DNA from: Sparassis latifolia
Lineage: Eukaryota > Basidiomycota > Agaricomycetes > Polyporales > Sparassidaceae
Length of the DNA: 64,000 nucleotides
Direction of reading: 5' to 3'
Assembly: GCA_018466975.1 (NCBI GenBank)
Contig: CM031558.1
Coordinates: forward strand, 1,364,001 to 1,428,000
Part shown: positions 26,099 to 37,900 of the stretch, one piece after another
Position numbering within the stretch: position 1 is the first letter of the stretch
Layout: each line of letters begins with the position of its first letter
Translations under genes and position numbers: made by a program
The notes under the pieces: model-generated
Databases searched by the model: none
What the model saw: the letters and a program-made list of their open reading frames with translations, nothing else
Told to the model about the DNA's origin: nothing

Positions 26099-28340
26099 TC
26101 AAGTTCGCCGTTCCTCGTCGTCGTACGGTGTCTGGAAAGCCTCGGTCTCAGCCTCATACGGCTTGTCGCTGAAATGCACCGGGGGCCGGTCGATGTTCGG
26201 AACAGCGCGGTACTGCTGGCTGCGGCTATTGCTCAGGAGCTTGATCATGACGCCGAGGAGTAGCACGAGCACGCCGGCGACGAGGCCAATGATGATGTAT
26301 GAGTTGCGCTGGAGCCCGCTCAGACCGTCCGTGGACGAAGCGCCGCTCGAGGCCGGCGATTCCGCGAGAGCTGCGCCGAGCTTCGACTGCGCGCTGGCTG
26401 TGGGTGTCGGGACGCCGGAAGGGAAGGCGGAGACGACTGGGTACGTCGTAGTCATGGGGAGCGGTCGCATAGGACGATGTGATGTTCTCGTTCTGTTGGA
26501 TCTGCTGCTCGGCGAAGTTTCCGAGTCGAATAAGGTTCTTGAAGTCGAAGTCTGCCCATGCCTGGTCGCGGTCCGTCAACTGTGGAAAGTCGTCACGCAG
26601 GGTCAGCCATGTTGTCTATTACACGACGGAGAGGAGCCCACCGAAAGCATCTGGATGTAGGGCGCTCCTCTGTTGGAATCGATCCAGTACCCATAGTTGA
26701 AGAGGGTATACACGTTCATCATGAATGAATCGCCGAGGAGGAAATCTGCGGACAAGTCCCGCCTATAAGACAGAATTCAGCACGATGGACGAATAGTGCC
26801 CACCAACACCAGTATCGTTCCTCCCGTAAAACATAGATCCGTAGCATACTGCGGATTCATTGGAGAAACTGGGGTAGATGACATCAAGGGGATTCATGGG
26901 GTATTCGGTCTCGCTAGTTGGAGTAAAGTAGTACAAATCAAGCTCTAGTATCTGGACGGACAGAGGAGGACCCACCCAAAGACCATGCTGACGTTGAGTT
27001 TTGTCTCACATGGGACTTGATAGGTCTTTTGGTCCTCGTCGAAGATCGCGCCGGGTATTCCTTTGTATACAGCATCCACGTAATATGGTGGGGCGCTTAC
27101 TGCGAAACAGACGGTCAGCCTTGCTCATTCGGTATACATTCATTCAGTGCACCCACTCAACGTAGTTCCGGAATCAGGTCCAATTACTGTCTGATTGACA
27201 CCGGGCTGAACACTCAACCCTGAGTTATTCGTTCTAAACATGGCCCAAGAGTGGCGACTCAGCAGCTAAAAAGGTCAGAGCGGAATCTGCACACGCACCC
27301 AAATGAATGGCCGGTTAAAAATTCGCCATTGACGTAGATACCATCCATGAGTGTGGACCAACTGGAGTTCGAAGTAAGAGGCAACTTGGGTGCCTCAATG
27401 ATTGACGCATTCTCAGCCATGATCTCTGCTACGCTCACAGACACGATTTCAGGATAACAACCAATAATGGCAGATTGGACACCCACATATGCCCAAGAAA
27501 CCTCCCTGGGTGATACCAAAATCTTCCCGTGTGAGAAATATCGTGATAAAAGATTGTTCGTCGAGGTAGTTGCCAAATATCTGGTGGCCAAGTGAACATA
27601 GTCCCATCACCCGCAACTGACCCATAAAATTGCTCACATTGAAAATCAAAGGTAATCCGTTCACTTGGTACGATGTGTTATACAGAGTGAGTAAGATCGG
27701 TGAGCCCAGAATTCTGTTGAAGCCATAAGCTGACCAAGAAATAACCAGAAAACCTGATAAAGTACGCACGGTCCAACACCCAAAATTCCATCAGTATAAC
27801 CACCGTCGAGAGAATCCCTGCATCAAGAACGGGGACTAAATGGCAGAGTTTCAGGATAAGAACGAATAAGAGCTGGGTGATTGCCTACGGAAAGCTTGTT
27901 CCTCCACGGTGAACTCTCCAAGTGAGACGTTAGCAAGCATTATTTGTGCATCAACGTGAGTTCCACCCCTGCACGTGAGCGCGTAAGAACATTTGATAAA
28001 CGAAACCCCATATGAATGCACGCATCACTCACGCGTAGGAGTCACTCGAGTTATATCCTGTACCGTAGTAAGCGGGGAGGTTTGTACTATTCACCTTAAC
28101 CCATAAGTCTGAACTGCCGCTATCGACCTGAACCTGGAACGGTTGACCCTGTATGTATATCGTCGCGGTATACTGTCCGTTTATTGGCCAAGCGTTCGTG
28201 AACCCGAGATTGTTCTTGTTAGCAGGATCGACGTCAACCTTCATGGGATATCCAGCCCGACGTTGGATTGGTATCCTCAACGCATAACTGGCTGTCAAGA
28301 AGAAACAGAAAGCGAGAAAAATAAATCGAGTCTCTAACAT
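26099..28340 (-). CDS. Pepsin-like (A1) aspartic protease with C-terminal membrane anchor
   Basis: A multi-exon gene starting MLETRFIFLAFCFFL (signal peptide). The N-lobe catalytic motif is VDSGSSDLWV (about 28105) and the C-lobe motif is GPDSGTTL (about 27170), giving both catalytic aspartates. Between them are GILGVGP (about 27790) and NYLDEQSF..FLTRED (about 27520-27570). After the catalytic domain comes a Ser/Ala/Pro linker, a single TM helix (SYIIIGLVAGVLVLLLGVMI, about 26240-26300) and a short cytoplasmic tail. I could join the exons I checked with GT-AG introns without a frame break. The architecture suggests a secreted-pathway protease tethered to plasma or vacuolar membrane. Confidence 0.87.
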
Positions 28341-28776
28341 GGCGTAACGAAGACTGAAGAGGATATGGAAGCTCACCAAACGTAGCTTCCGCTTCAATAT
28401 AAGGCCCACGCAACAGAGTGAACGCTGTGCAGCCCTATCCTCGGGCTCGGCCACTACACCGGGGCACCGAAGTCTCGTCTCTCCATAAGCGAATGGGGAG
28501 GTAATTGTTCAGAGACTGCATGATAACCGGTAAATGTGAAAGTTGGACGCGTTGTCGGAAGCGCAACTACGATTTTGCTGGAATTCTGTATACGCACGTA
28601 CAGTACTGTGGTCAGATAAAGTAGACAACTAAAGAAGTGACGCGACAGATCACGTGACCGTACTCCGTCACACAGTCTGCTAAGTACAATGCTAACCCCA
28701 ACCAGGCGATGAAATGAACATCAACATGAATACGGTCCTCTTAACACTGCTTGATGGATGCAGTGTGCCTTCGTAA
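28341..28776. other. Intergenic between protease start and amidase end
   Basis: Presumed promoter of the aspartic protease and 3' region of the amidase. No coding signal. Confidence 0.5.
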
Positions 28777-30895
28777 CTAGACTATTAACGCAGACTTAAG
28801 TGCAGCGTCCACGATCTCGGTCATCGCAATCACAGCCTCTTCTTCCAGTGTACGTCCAACAAGCTGTAGACCAACCGGCGCGCTCTTGAATGTTGAGGGA
28901 TCGTCTAAGATGGCTAACCTATATCGCGACGGCAAACATTTACGGAGAAGCCGAAGCACGTACAAAATTCATAGTTCGTTTGATCCACCTCGCTCAGGAA
29001 TGCGTGCGCAGGTTTCTTCGCATCCAACGTTTGATCGACCTTTGTGACAGGGAAAATGCATGCAGGGTAGTCCAACGCGTTCCACACCTTGGTGTAGCTG
29101 GCGCTTCTGAAATTCGATATTGAGATCGAGTACCACTGCATATGATGATCGAAAAGACGTACAGCTTTTTCCCGTGCGGAGGAGCTGCGTATGGTGCGGC
29201 AGGACAAATGATGGCATCCATTGGCCTTCCGGTGCCTGTTTTTTCCACAGTCTTGGCCCAGTGGTCGAGATGATCCTTGCGCAATATAGCCCTCCTGCTC
29301 TGAACCTGCCAGAGCTGATAGGCAGAGAGCCCGTCGTCCGCCGGGCGGAAGGAACCTGAAATAGGACCTGCATCCTCATCAGGGCTCATGGAGCTGATGA
29401 CAGGCTCTCCTGTAAGTGCAGTAACGACTTTATAATCCTCAGCCGCCCCGGCATTCCAAATTGCAGACTAATATCACGGCTCAAAAAATACGTGAAAGGC
29501 GACTGACGGAGAAAACTGACAATGCAGGCCCCTAACTCCGAGTGCTTGTACGGTTCCCAATCAATGACTGTGATTCATATCATTTAGACTTGACACCATG
29601 CGAAGCGTTTTGTTTCAACGTACCCTTGTGCCCAGCAGCCAGGAGCACCTGCTTTGTGATCTCCAAGGCTCGGATAATTGGGGGATGTGGAACGACAGTG
29701 CCGTCATTCCACATGATCCCAAAACACAGTTCCTTCCCACCGCCGTGTTCTGCAAGCGCATAAGCATCCTCATCCCACTTCTTCCTCACAGCAAGAGGAT
29801 CTTTGAGCCAAGGCTGACTGTTGATGACAGCTTGCATGAATACTTTGACCCCGCTGATGCTATTGGACAAAGGACCAAGCACGGATGGGATAGAGTCTTG
29901 GCCCAACATGGAATTCACGCATCCCTCGTACGGAATACGCCCATACGAAGGACGAAGGCTAAACAGTCCATTGAACACGGAGGGAATTCTTATGGAGCTG
30001 AGAAGTCACACATTGTTAGCACCTGCGCGGAGACAACAGCAATTTTTACTAACCCTCCGATATCAGACCCGACACCGAGAGGACTTCCTCTCATCGCTAT
30101 GAGCGCACCTTCACCGCCAGAGGAACCACCACAGGTCAGAGAACGGTTTGCCGGGTTGACTGTCCTGCCGAAGACGTTATTGAAGGTTTCCGGCCACTAG
30201 GTGTCTGCGTTGTAGATATAGGCTCTCGCCGTTTCGTTGCAACACTCACCATCAGTGTTTGGGGAACATTTGTCCTGACGAACGAGACGGCACCGTTCTC
30301 ATAGAGAATTTCAACGAGAACTGCGTCCCGCTCTGCATATTTTCCTATCCAAGAAGCGTATCCTGTGGAAAACGGGAATGAACACAGAAAATTGTGCAGA
30401 CAAATGCCACTCACCCATCACAGTTTCGAGACCCTTGATGCATATCTGATCCTTGAGAGATATTGGCAGACCATGAAGGGGACCGACGACTTTCCCGGTA
30501 CTCTTCAGATGCGCATCCAACTCTGCCGCGCGAGCGAGTGCCCGATCAACAAAGACTTCGGTAAGGCAATTAACCTAGAAGAGATTTGTGCATGAACTTC
30601 ACGACGGATAAATCAAATCAAAACACACTAGTTGTTGAGCGATGGTGGCTCTCTTGTAGAAAGCGGTAGTAACCTCAACCGAAGACCATTCAGCGGTGGC
30701 AAGTTTCTTCAAAAGGACGGCGACATCCACGGTGTTCGTGATGTCTAATTCTCGTGCAGAGAGACTACCGCACTCCTGGGGAACGTTCCTCACGTCGAGC
30801 ACCGAATCTGGAGGAACTGAAATCAGCCATTCCTTGGGAATAGAATCTTGTTGCCGCTGCCTCTTCTCCGTAACGAGATCCTTCCAGTGCACCAT
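28777..30895 (-). CDS. Amidase-signature hydrolase (fungal acetamidase/general amidase type)
   Basis: ATG 30895 (MVHWKDLVTEKRQ). The amidase signature is seen across several exons: LPISLKDQ with the catalytic Lys (about 30450), the Gly/Ser-rich GGSSGGEGALIAM (about 30110-30140) with the cis-Ser, and GSDIGGSIRIP with the nucleophilic Ser (about 30025-30060), completing the Ser-cisSer-Lys triad. The C-terminal exons include SAIWNAGAAEDY, MDAIICPAAPYAAPPHGK and PVGLQLVGRTLEEE. All junctions I checked join in frame. Predicted role: hydrolysis of small amides for nitrogen use in the cytosol. The exact substrate cannot be told. Confidence 0.9.
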
Positions 30896-31920
30896 TTTTG
30901 TGACCTCTTGGACGTGGTTGGGTGGGTGTAGGTACTTCGAAGCAGTCACCTAGTCTTCAGACAATTTATACGCGAGGGAGGATAATCTATTAATGGTGCA
31001 GTGGGCTAAGAAAAAGATAGCAGACCTGATGATACCCATGCCGGAATGCCCCAATGGCAAGACCAACCATATCAACCCGCCCTTTGCCCTTACACTACAT
31101 GAAATCAACCCATGATCGATCCGGTTTGCTATCGCAGAGTCTGTGAGAACTCGTCAGTACACTGAACGTGATACACAAACCAACTAATGGGTATGGGATG
31201 CGCTCAGAAGGTCATTCATGTCAGTGACGTGCGGTACAGTGCTGCTCAAGAACAGCGCAACGAAGTCGACTTAGAGGTGCCAATTGTGGTTGTGAATTCA
31301 ACACCCGTAATCACGAAAAAAGGAAGGAAGAGGGAAGGTCTGATAATAGAAGGAAGGGAAAGATGGTCCAACGCCCAGAGCCCTGGGCAGTGGGCACGTT
31401 TGCGAGAGACGATGTGAACGCAAAGAGCAGGGCGGGCGCTATTTAGACGCTCCGGATCAAAACTGCGTCCGCGTAGCATCAGAGAGGACCGACCACCAGC
31501 CTTTCGACGAGGTTTGTTACACATCCAGTGACAGCAAAAGCATATCCGCAATACTTGGCACAAACCTAAGCAGAGCCTTGTAAGTGCCAGACGAGCCAAC
31601 GTATTGCTAGGCTGTGCGCTTATCGCGCAGAAGTGCGGAACGCTGAGGCATACGTCGAGAATCCCGAGGTGCAGCCATCGTCGGGCTGCCAGCTGAAAAC
31701 GAGGACATCAACCTGATGTTGTAAACTATCTATGAATCCAGTAACTTCTCACTGGAAGAGTTGAAGAGTTATTTATTGATGTAAAGCGAATGGCATACGT
31801 TCCACGACCACTCATATAAAGTCTGAATATCTTTCACTTTATGGTAGCCTTGGTCAACGGCAAGCGCGTGTGATCCACAGAGATTGCGTAATCAACCGCG
31901 GGAAAGAAGCCCGGATGATC
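30896..31920. other. Intergenic between amidase and the composite transposon
   Basis: Presumed amidase promoter at the left. No gene, RNA or repeat recognised up to the 8-bp target duplication at 31921. Confidence 0.5.
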
Positions 31921-31928
31921 AATGCTCT
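31921..31928. repeat. Target-site duplication AATGCTCT, left copy
   Basis: Identical to 40678-40685 and immediately outside the GGGACTC terminal repeat. Confidence 0.85.
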
Positions 31929-32753
31929 GGGACTCTTGCTATAGTGGTAGGGTTGGACCTAGCGGAGTTTGAAATACCTACTATCTTCGGAAGGTGGGTG
32001 CTTTATATGGTGCACCTCTGACATAAGCAGACTGGTGCATCTTGGCAAGAATTCTACTCTACTCAATTTATTTCTGCCTCAGTGTACTTGCATCCTGTAA
32101 AATATAATTCCGGGTGAGCTTACACTGATGGTATACACCAGAGAAAGCTTTGGAAGTAGACAAGGTGATGCAACAGTTCACCATGCTCTGCACCTCGTGA
32201 CACCCAAAATTCAGCTGCAGCCTGATTGCTTGACTATGGCACTTATCCATCAGCTGTATATCATACACAATGCAATGTAAGAACTGCATGTCTACCAAGG
32301 GGATATCCTGAGGATGAGGTGCAGTATGGGTGAGCATACAATGGTGTGAAGTTGTCTCTTTATTGCTGATGATGCAGCACTGGCATGTACAGTACATATT
32401 CCAGGCCTCACCCACAGGATGAGAAGAAAATTTTGATTACTGTGTCTATAGTATGTGTCTATGTGTATAGAAAATTTCTACTCAGCAGTATAAGCTGTGC
32501 AGAGTCTGATGTCTGATGCAAGTCCCTGAGAACTGCAGTCAACAACATTTGAATAGATCCTGTCTGTCTCCAGTTAGATTGATGCAAAATGTTCTGTGTA
32601 TTCAAGCTGAGGGCTTGGGCAGTCATATCAACTAAGAGGTTAAGCAAAACTCTGAATGCATGATGCTACAGAGATGTCTTCTTCTCCTCTCTCGAATTAA
32701 TTTAATTAATTTTAATTAATTTCTTCGGACCCTACCATTATAGCTAGAGTCCC
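31929..32753. mobile_element. Short non-autonomous copy (825 bp)
   Basis: Consists of the left TIR (31929-31953), the 779-bp cassette (31954-32732) and the right TIR (32729-32753, ACCCTACCATTATAG...GAGTCCC). It has no credible protein, so it looks like an internally deleted derivative of the long copy. Confidence 0.75.
31954..32732. repeat. 779-bp cassette, copy 1
   Basis: Matches 39877-40655 at a constant offset of 7923 bp, with no difference that I could see by reading. Open frames in it (for example 115 codons on the minus strand) are duplicated but have no recognisable motif. It ends in AT-rich TTAATTAATT repeats. Confidence 0.9.
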
Positions 32754-32796
32754 TGCTCTGGGACTCTTGCTATAGTGGTAGGGTACACCGCCAAAC

Positions 32797-33347
32797 AAAC
32801 TTGAGCTGTACCTAAGATCCCACACCTAAGATTCGCTGAGTGCCTGCGGACTATTACCGCATCGGTCGCAGAGCTCATGGGAAGAGGAGATCGTCATATC
32901 CCCCGAGTATTTTCTGAGAGAGAGAGCTCTCAGAGCTTTTTCCAGGACATTGGGGAGAGGACGAGCTGTACCTCTCAGACTGAGTTCAATTTCAGATTGC
33001 ATCGCACTCTTGAACGAGCTCCAGAGGATGTGAGTATCTGATCTGCTTGATTCATCTTCGAGCTTGTGGCCACTGCAGGGGACAGTGGTACCAGCGACCG
33101 CGCACACAGCAAAATGCAGAAACAAATGTATATTGCAGATTGTATAGATATTGTAGATTATAAGTACATGACATGGAAGGATTAGGAGCTGGATTAAAAG
33201 TGGGCTATATGTTTGACAAGGAACCCTCGATGCGGCAGTCTGCCACGACATGTCGCAATGACGGAGGTGCAGAGCATTGGGGAAAGATGTTCAGCAAGCA
33301 CCTGACAAGGAGACATTAACACAGTAGGGTGTGCAAATTAGGAATCC
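32797..33347. other. Subterminal region of the long transposon copy
   Basis: A minus-strand open frame of 141 codons (32826-33251) overlaps this region without recognisable motifs. It may be a remnant or subterminal regulatory DNA. Confidence 0.4.
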
Positions 33348-34702
33348 TTACTCATGCTGCCACACCCGCCGCACCAGTGCGTTCCTCAATGTTGACTTGG
33401 CCGTAATTTGTCTAATCATTTTCCAGAATCTGTGCAAACATCCTGTGATGCCGCGCATAAGAACTCGATGATCATCCAACAGAATGAACACTTACTTTGA
33501 GATCTTCTTTGCATCGTCCTTGTGAAAGGTTCGAACGGTCGACAACTCATTGTCGACGTACTCCCAAAAGGACTTAGTCTCCGAGTTCGGCATCAGGTTG
33601 GCTTCATTGAATTGAACGAGAGAATATCACTGTGTGAGAATGTTAAACATGTAAAATGATGCACAGAACAAACGATCCATACCAGGAAAGTGACGCGCTC
33701 GAGCATTGCCACAGTGGGTGCACGTGGTTTTGCCGCCTTCGCAAGCTTGCCGCCATTGAGCTGGGTGTTGGTCGCAATACACAGGTCGATGATGTCTTGA
33801 GCAGGTTTTGCATTTGGGCCCCTTCCTCCAAGTGAATCACCAAGCTGAGAAGGGTTGACAGTTAGCAGGTGTACGAATCTAATGGCAGCAAACACGTACG
33901 GCCTTCTTAATAGTGTGCCGCTTGTTATTGAACTTCGTGCGTGAATACTTGATGATCACTTCCCATTTGACACGATCGTCCTTCAGTTCTGAGAGGTTCC
34001 ACTTATTCTTTGCCTTCAGCTGAGCCTTTAACACCAAACAAGACATTAGCATTATGTGTGACAAACACAGAGGTCGGAAAAATATACCTCAAGAATGATA
34101 ACAGACGCATCGTCATGGACATAGGCCACCAGGTCAGGGTGCGCAAGAATTGTTGTTGTCTCGGTGTCAATGTACTTCTACAATGGCTGGTCAGACTTAG
34201 CAAGTTGTACAGGACAACAAGGGATCCTGACCGTGATATTCTCCGAAATGTTGTATACCGCCTCAGCGGGGACCAGCTCGTTCTGGCACTCCAAGATCTT
34301 CATGAGTGTCGCACTCAAGGTGATAAGTTGCTCTGCTGCGTTAAGCTCATGCAACGGATGATCAACATAATGAGAGGCTGTGTTCTGTGGCCTCACCTTT
34401 GAGAAGTCCAACAGAGCCCTGCAGTTGTCCGGACAGAGCTTCACGTTGTGTGCAGTAGCCTCAGCAAACTGGGTCATATCTTCAGCGGGTCTCTTATGAG
34501 CAGAAGCCCCACTCGGTGATGAATTCCCGGTTGCAGGAGTCAGAGATTGTCGTGGTGTTGGAGACAACCATTCGAACACAGTGTCAGAGTTGGGTTGGTC
34601 TGCAGGCAGCAAAGGTAATATGGGAGGATCAGGGCTATTTCGAGGTGATGGAGGGGGTGGAGAACTTGGAACATCATACAACGGGTTGATAGATTCCGAC
34701 AT
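33348..34702 (-). CDS. Companion protein of the composite transposon (unknown function)
   Basis: ATG 34702 (MSESINPLYDVPSS) opens a Pro/Ser-rich N-terminus. Exons then give FAEATAHNVKL, a segment around KWNLSELKDDRVKWEVIIKY with FNNKRHTIKKA, a GGRGPNAKPAQDIIDLC segment, FWEYVDNELSTVR, and a final MIRQITAK..NALVRRVWQHE ending at 33348. This layout (a Lys/Arg-rich helical protein with a terminal FW-VD-L--R block, divergent from the transposase) recurs in Agaricomycete elements of this group as I remember them. Introns are short GT-AG. No catalytic motif is visible; a DNA-binding or regulatory accessory role is a guess. Confidence 0.55.
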
Positions 34703-34982
34703 TGAAGGAGTGTGGATGTGCAGACAAGATAAAAAAATTAGAAAAACCCCGAATGGAGACAGAAAAAAAAAAGTGAGCTGGCAGGATGACGGAGGCGTTC
34801 GAAAATGCCAAAACCAGGGAAAATTGGTTTTAGGCATGCCACATGGAGCCATCAGACCAAGATCAGCACTGCAATCATAACAGACACAGAGACTCACCGA
34901 TGCCCACAACACGTTCAAAAGAGGTTGCAGAGGGTATGATCTTGGCTTGTTCTTGAAAACCGCTCAAAGTTATTGATACGCT
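34703..34982. promoter_or_regulatory. Divergent promoter region of the transposon
   Basis: 280 bp between the two divergently read transposon genes. It holds an A-rich tract near 34763-34772. No defined box was assigned. Confidence 0.35.
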
Positions 34983-37900
34983 ATGTCTGAACAGACTTTG
35001 AGGACATTCTTGACAAGCCCGAGCATGTCAGATGCCTTCCCTGCTCTGCGCATTTGGGTAAATCGGTGCTTGCCTGGAAATCATACATCTCTGGGCACCG
35101 AAAGACAAAAATGCACAATGTGGCATGCACGCAGTATTATGCCAGTGTGGGCTCCTCTTTCAACCACCGTCTCTTGAATGCCCCCGACGCTCCTCTTCTG
35201 CCCTCTTCCTTGTCCATTGCTGCACAATTTGTGGTGTCAGGCTCAGATGAAGAAATGAAACCAGCCTTAGCAGGGCATAATCCACTTGATGACCTTGTGG
35301 TGTATGATCATGAGTTTTTCGACACACATGGCCAACAAATCCTGTTTTCAGCGGGTCAGGTCATTCCGGATATCACTCGCCAGGACCTTGGTGCAGGGCT
35401 CAAAGAGCTCGAGTACTATGATCATGAGATCTTCGGAAGAGTGTGGACAAGTGAAGACAACACACACGAAACTGTGGCAGATGACGGAGGTGATTCCTCT
35501 GTGCCCGAGTTCATTGCAAGACTTCGAGATGCTGGTGAGTTTGTTACGCTGCATGACACAATTGCCAAATGTTAAGGAGTCAAAGGGGTGCTTGATTCAG
35601 ACTGTGAGAGTGAGGATGGCGAGTCAGTCGATGAGAGGTGTGAACATAATGGTGACTGGGCGCCACATGGCTTCAAAATGGTGCGCTTTCCAGCCATGTT
35701 TTCATGGTCATCTCAACATTTCAGAATCAAACACAGCTCTTCATGTTGGATCTTTTGGATAACCTTCCTCATCTTCGACTGTCCGATGATCAGTTGAGGG
35801 CCATAATATGGGTTATGCGTGAATGTGGTACTCCAAATATGTGCTCATTTTCTGCTCTTCGAAAAGCTCAGGCAAGAATGACATGCGACATGGCATTGAA
35901 AACTGAAGCACACACATCATCTTTGGGTAATCAGTTCTACATGAACCATCCATCAACCCTTTTCGCACTGGTGAGTGTGGAGTGCCGACTTGTAATATTC
36001 ACAGCAGAATCACTTATTTTGTCGTCTTCTTAGGACTGGGCAAATCCACTCATTCGCCCCTTCATCCATGTGTATCCTGAAGCTTCAAAAGTTATCGGTG
36101 AATTTTGGCAAGCAGCAAAATGGCTGGAGGAAGTTGATTATGATGACTTGTCTCCAATGTGGGCGGACTGGGAGAAAAATTCACACCGACATTTCTATGT
36201 CAAAGAGCTTGCCCAGCTGGAGACGAGAGAGTATGTTATCCCTGTCCGATGGGTGACAATTGAAACAATCGTTCACGCGGAGGTTTACGATGCCAGCTTT
36301 GACGCACAAGTGAGTTGATTTAAGCCGTGAATTTTTGCAGTTTGAGTGACCTTGCGCATGGCTACAGACTGCCCATTTCAGTGTAAATGAGCTCGCAATG
36401 CACCGTATCAAGGCACGGGAGCTGCAGTATAATTTTTTGGATCTGCAACACCAGCTGACGCAGATCCACTTTTCAGGTGTGCTGATCTGTCATTATTCAG
36501 GTATCTCAGGTGCTTTCTGACACATCAACAGATGGTTCAGACACTTGGAAAGTAGTAATGCCCCATTTTCTTCGGGCCATATCAAAGGGGAAGCCGATGT
36601 TCACGATTCGTGTCATGCCATGGGGTGACGATGTTTCAGGCAATGTCACCAAGGTGTACAATGCACACACTAACATCTATGTCACCAACGTGAGCTTGTC
36701 TCACTGCAAGATTGCACAGGAGTATTTTGTCCGTTTTTCTTCCACCTCTCCACATGCTTGTGCATCTGAATTGTTCACAGCACACTTCCGAGACCTGTAA
36801 GACATTCATCCCTCCAGCAGTGGTATGGACTGATGAGTTACTTGCAGAAAATCGGACAAGTGGCACCTGGCATATGACTGTCAGCTCGAGCAGGAGATCA
36901 TATTCCGCATTCTCACTCATGTACTGCCAGCAGACAACCAACAACAGTCTGAATCGACCTCAGTTGTTGCCTCCAAAGGAAAGTACAACTGTCAGTATGA
37001 TAAGATGGGAGGGACTGAGGCTGAGCGGGAAACAAATGATGGCTATCATGTGCACTTTCAGGCAAGCCCCGCTGCCATGCATTCGGGAGAGTGTTATCTG
37101 CTCACAGTGCCTGAATTCAATAGCCCGAAGAACCGTGCACCGCCGAGGACACATGAAATGTCATCAAGCAGCAGTTCAAGGTGGCATGCCTTGGTGTTCA
37201 AGATGCTGTCGACAAGCTGCAGAGTTCTACCGGGGTCAAGGATAAGATTGCGACGTACTGGATCGAGCAGCTCATACCGAAAGCACGAGAGCTGCAGCAC
37301 ATCTGTATCTCTTCTCGCGCAACTCGGGATGCCGCGCTCAATAATCGCAACCTTATTGGAGATGCGCTTGATGCAGTCAAGCTCCACATCAAGCGCGAGA
37401 TTCAATCCGAGCTGATGGATTGGGTTATCAGCCAACTGGCAGCCTCCTACAATTCTCTGCCACCTGATGTGAGTGAGTTGTTCTGATGTCTTCGAAATAT
37501 GTTGATTGAGCTTCTCACAGTCGAGCGGACGCATTTGCGCCCTGGTGACCACTTCAATCCACTGCTCAAGGCAGATGGTGTGTATGGCAGCATGTGCTTT
37601 GTGTTTGGCACGGTGTCGGAGTGTGATGCTGATGTGTTCCACCTGTCAGGTATCAACCCACACAGCGACAACACGCTGAAGATTCTTCACACATACCTTT
37701 TAGGCAATGATAAGTACATCTGGTATGACACAAACAAGATCTGGGACAAGAAGAAAGAGGAATTGTTCGCAGTGCGGCTTCAATCCTCCTCCATTGACGG
37801 CCTCACACTACCAGCTTTGCGATCTGCCTACATGGTTCAATACAAGAATTCTCTACTCGGAAAGCACTTCAAGGCCATCCAGCAGCTCACAGTATTTTAT

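Noticed and set aside
32068..32415. 115-codon minus-strand frame duplicated at 39991-40338
   Set aside because: It is duplicated only because it lies in the 779-bp cassette; Cys-rich but without a known motif or start context.
32695..32720. TTAATTAATT repeats as a possible origin or CRISPR-like array
   Set aside because: Simple AT-rich sequence at the end of the transposon cassette, present in both copies; no spacer structure.
37094..37642. 182-codon minus-strand frame in the composite transposon
   Set aside because: Antisense to conserved transposase blocks (TGVKDKIATYWIEQL and following), so a shadow frame.
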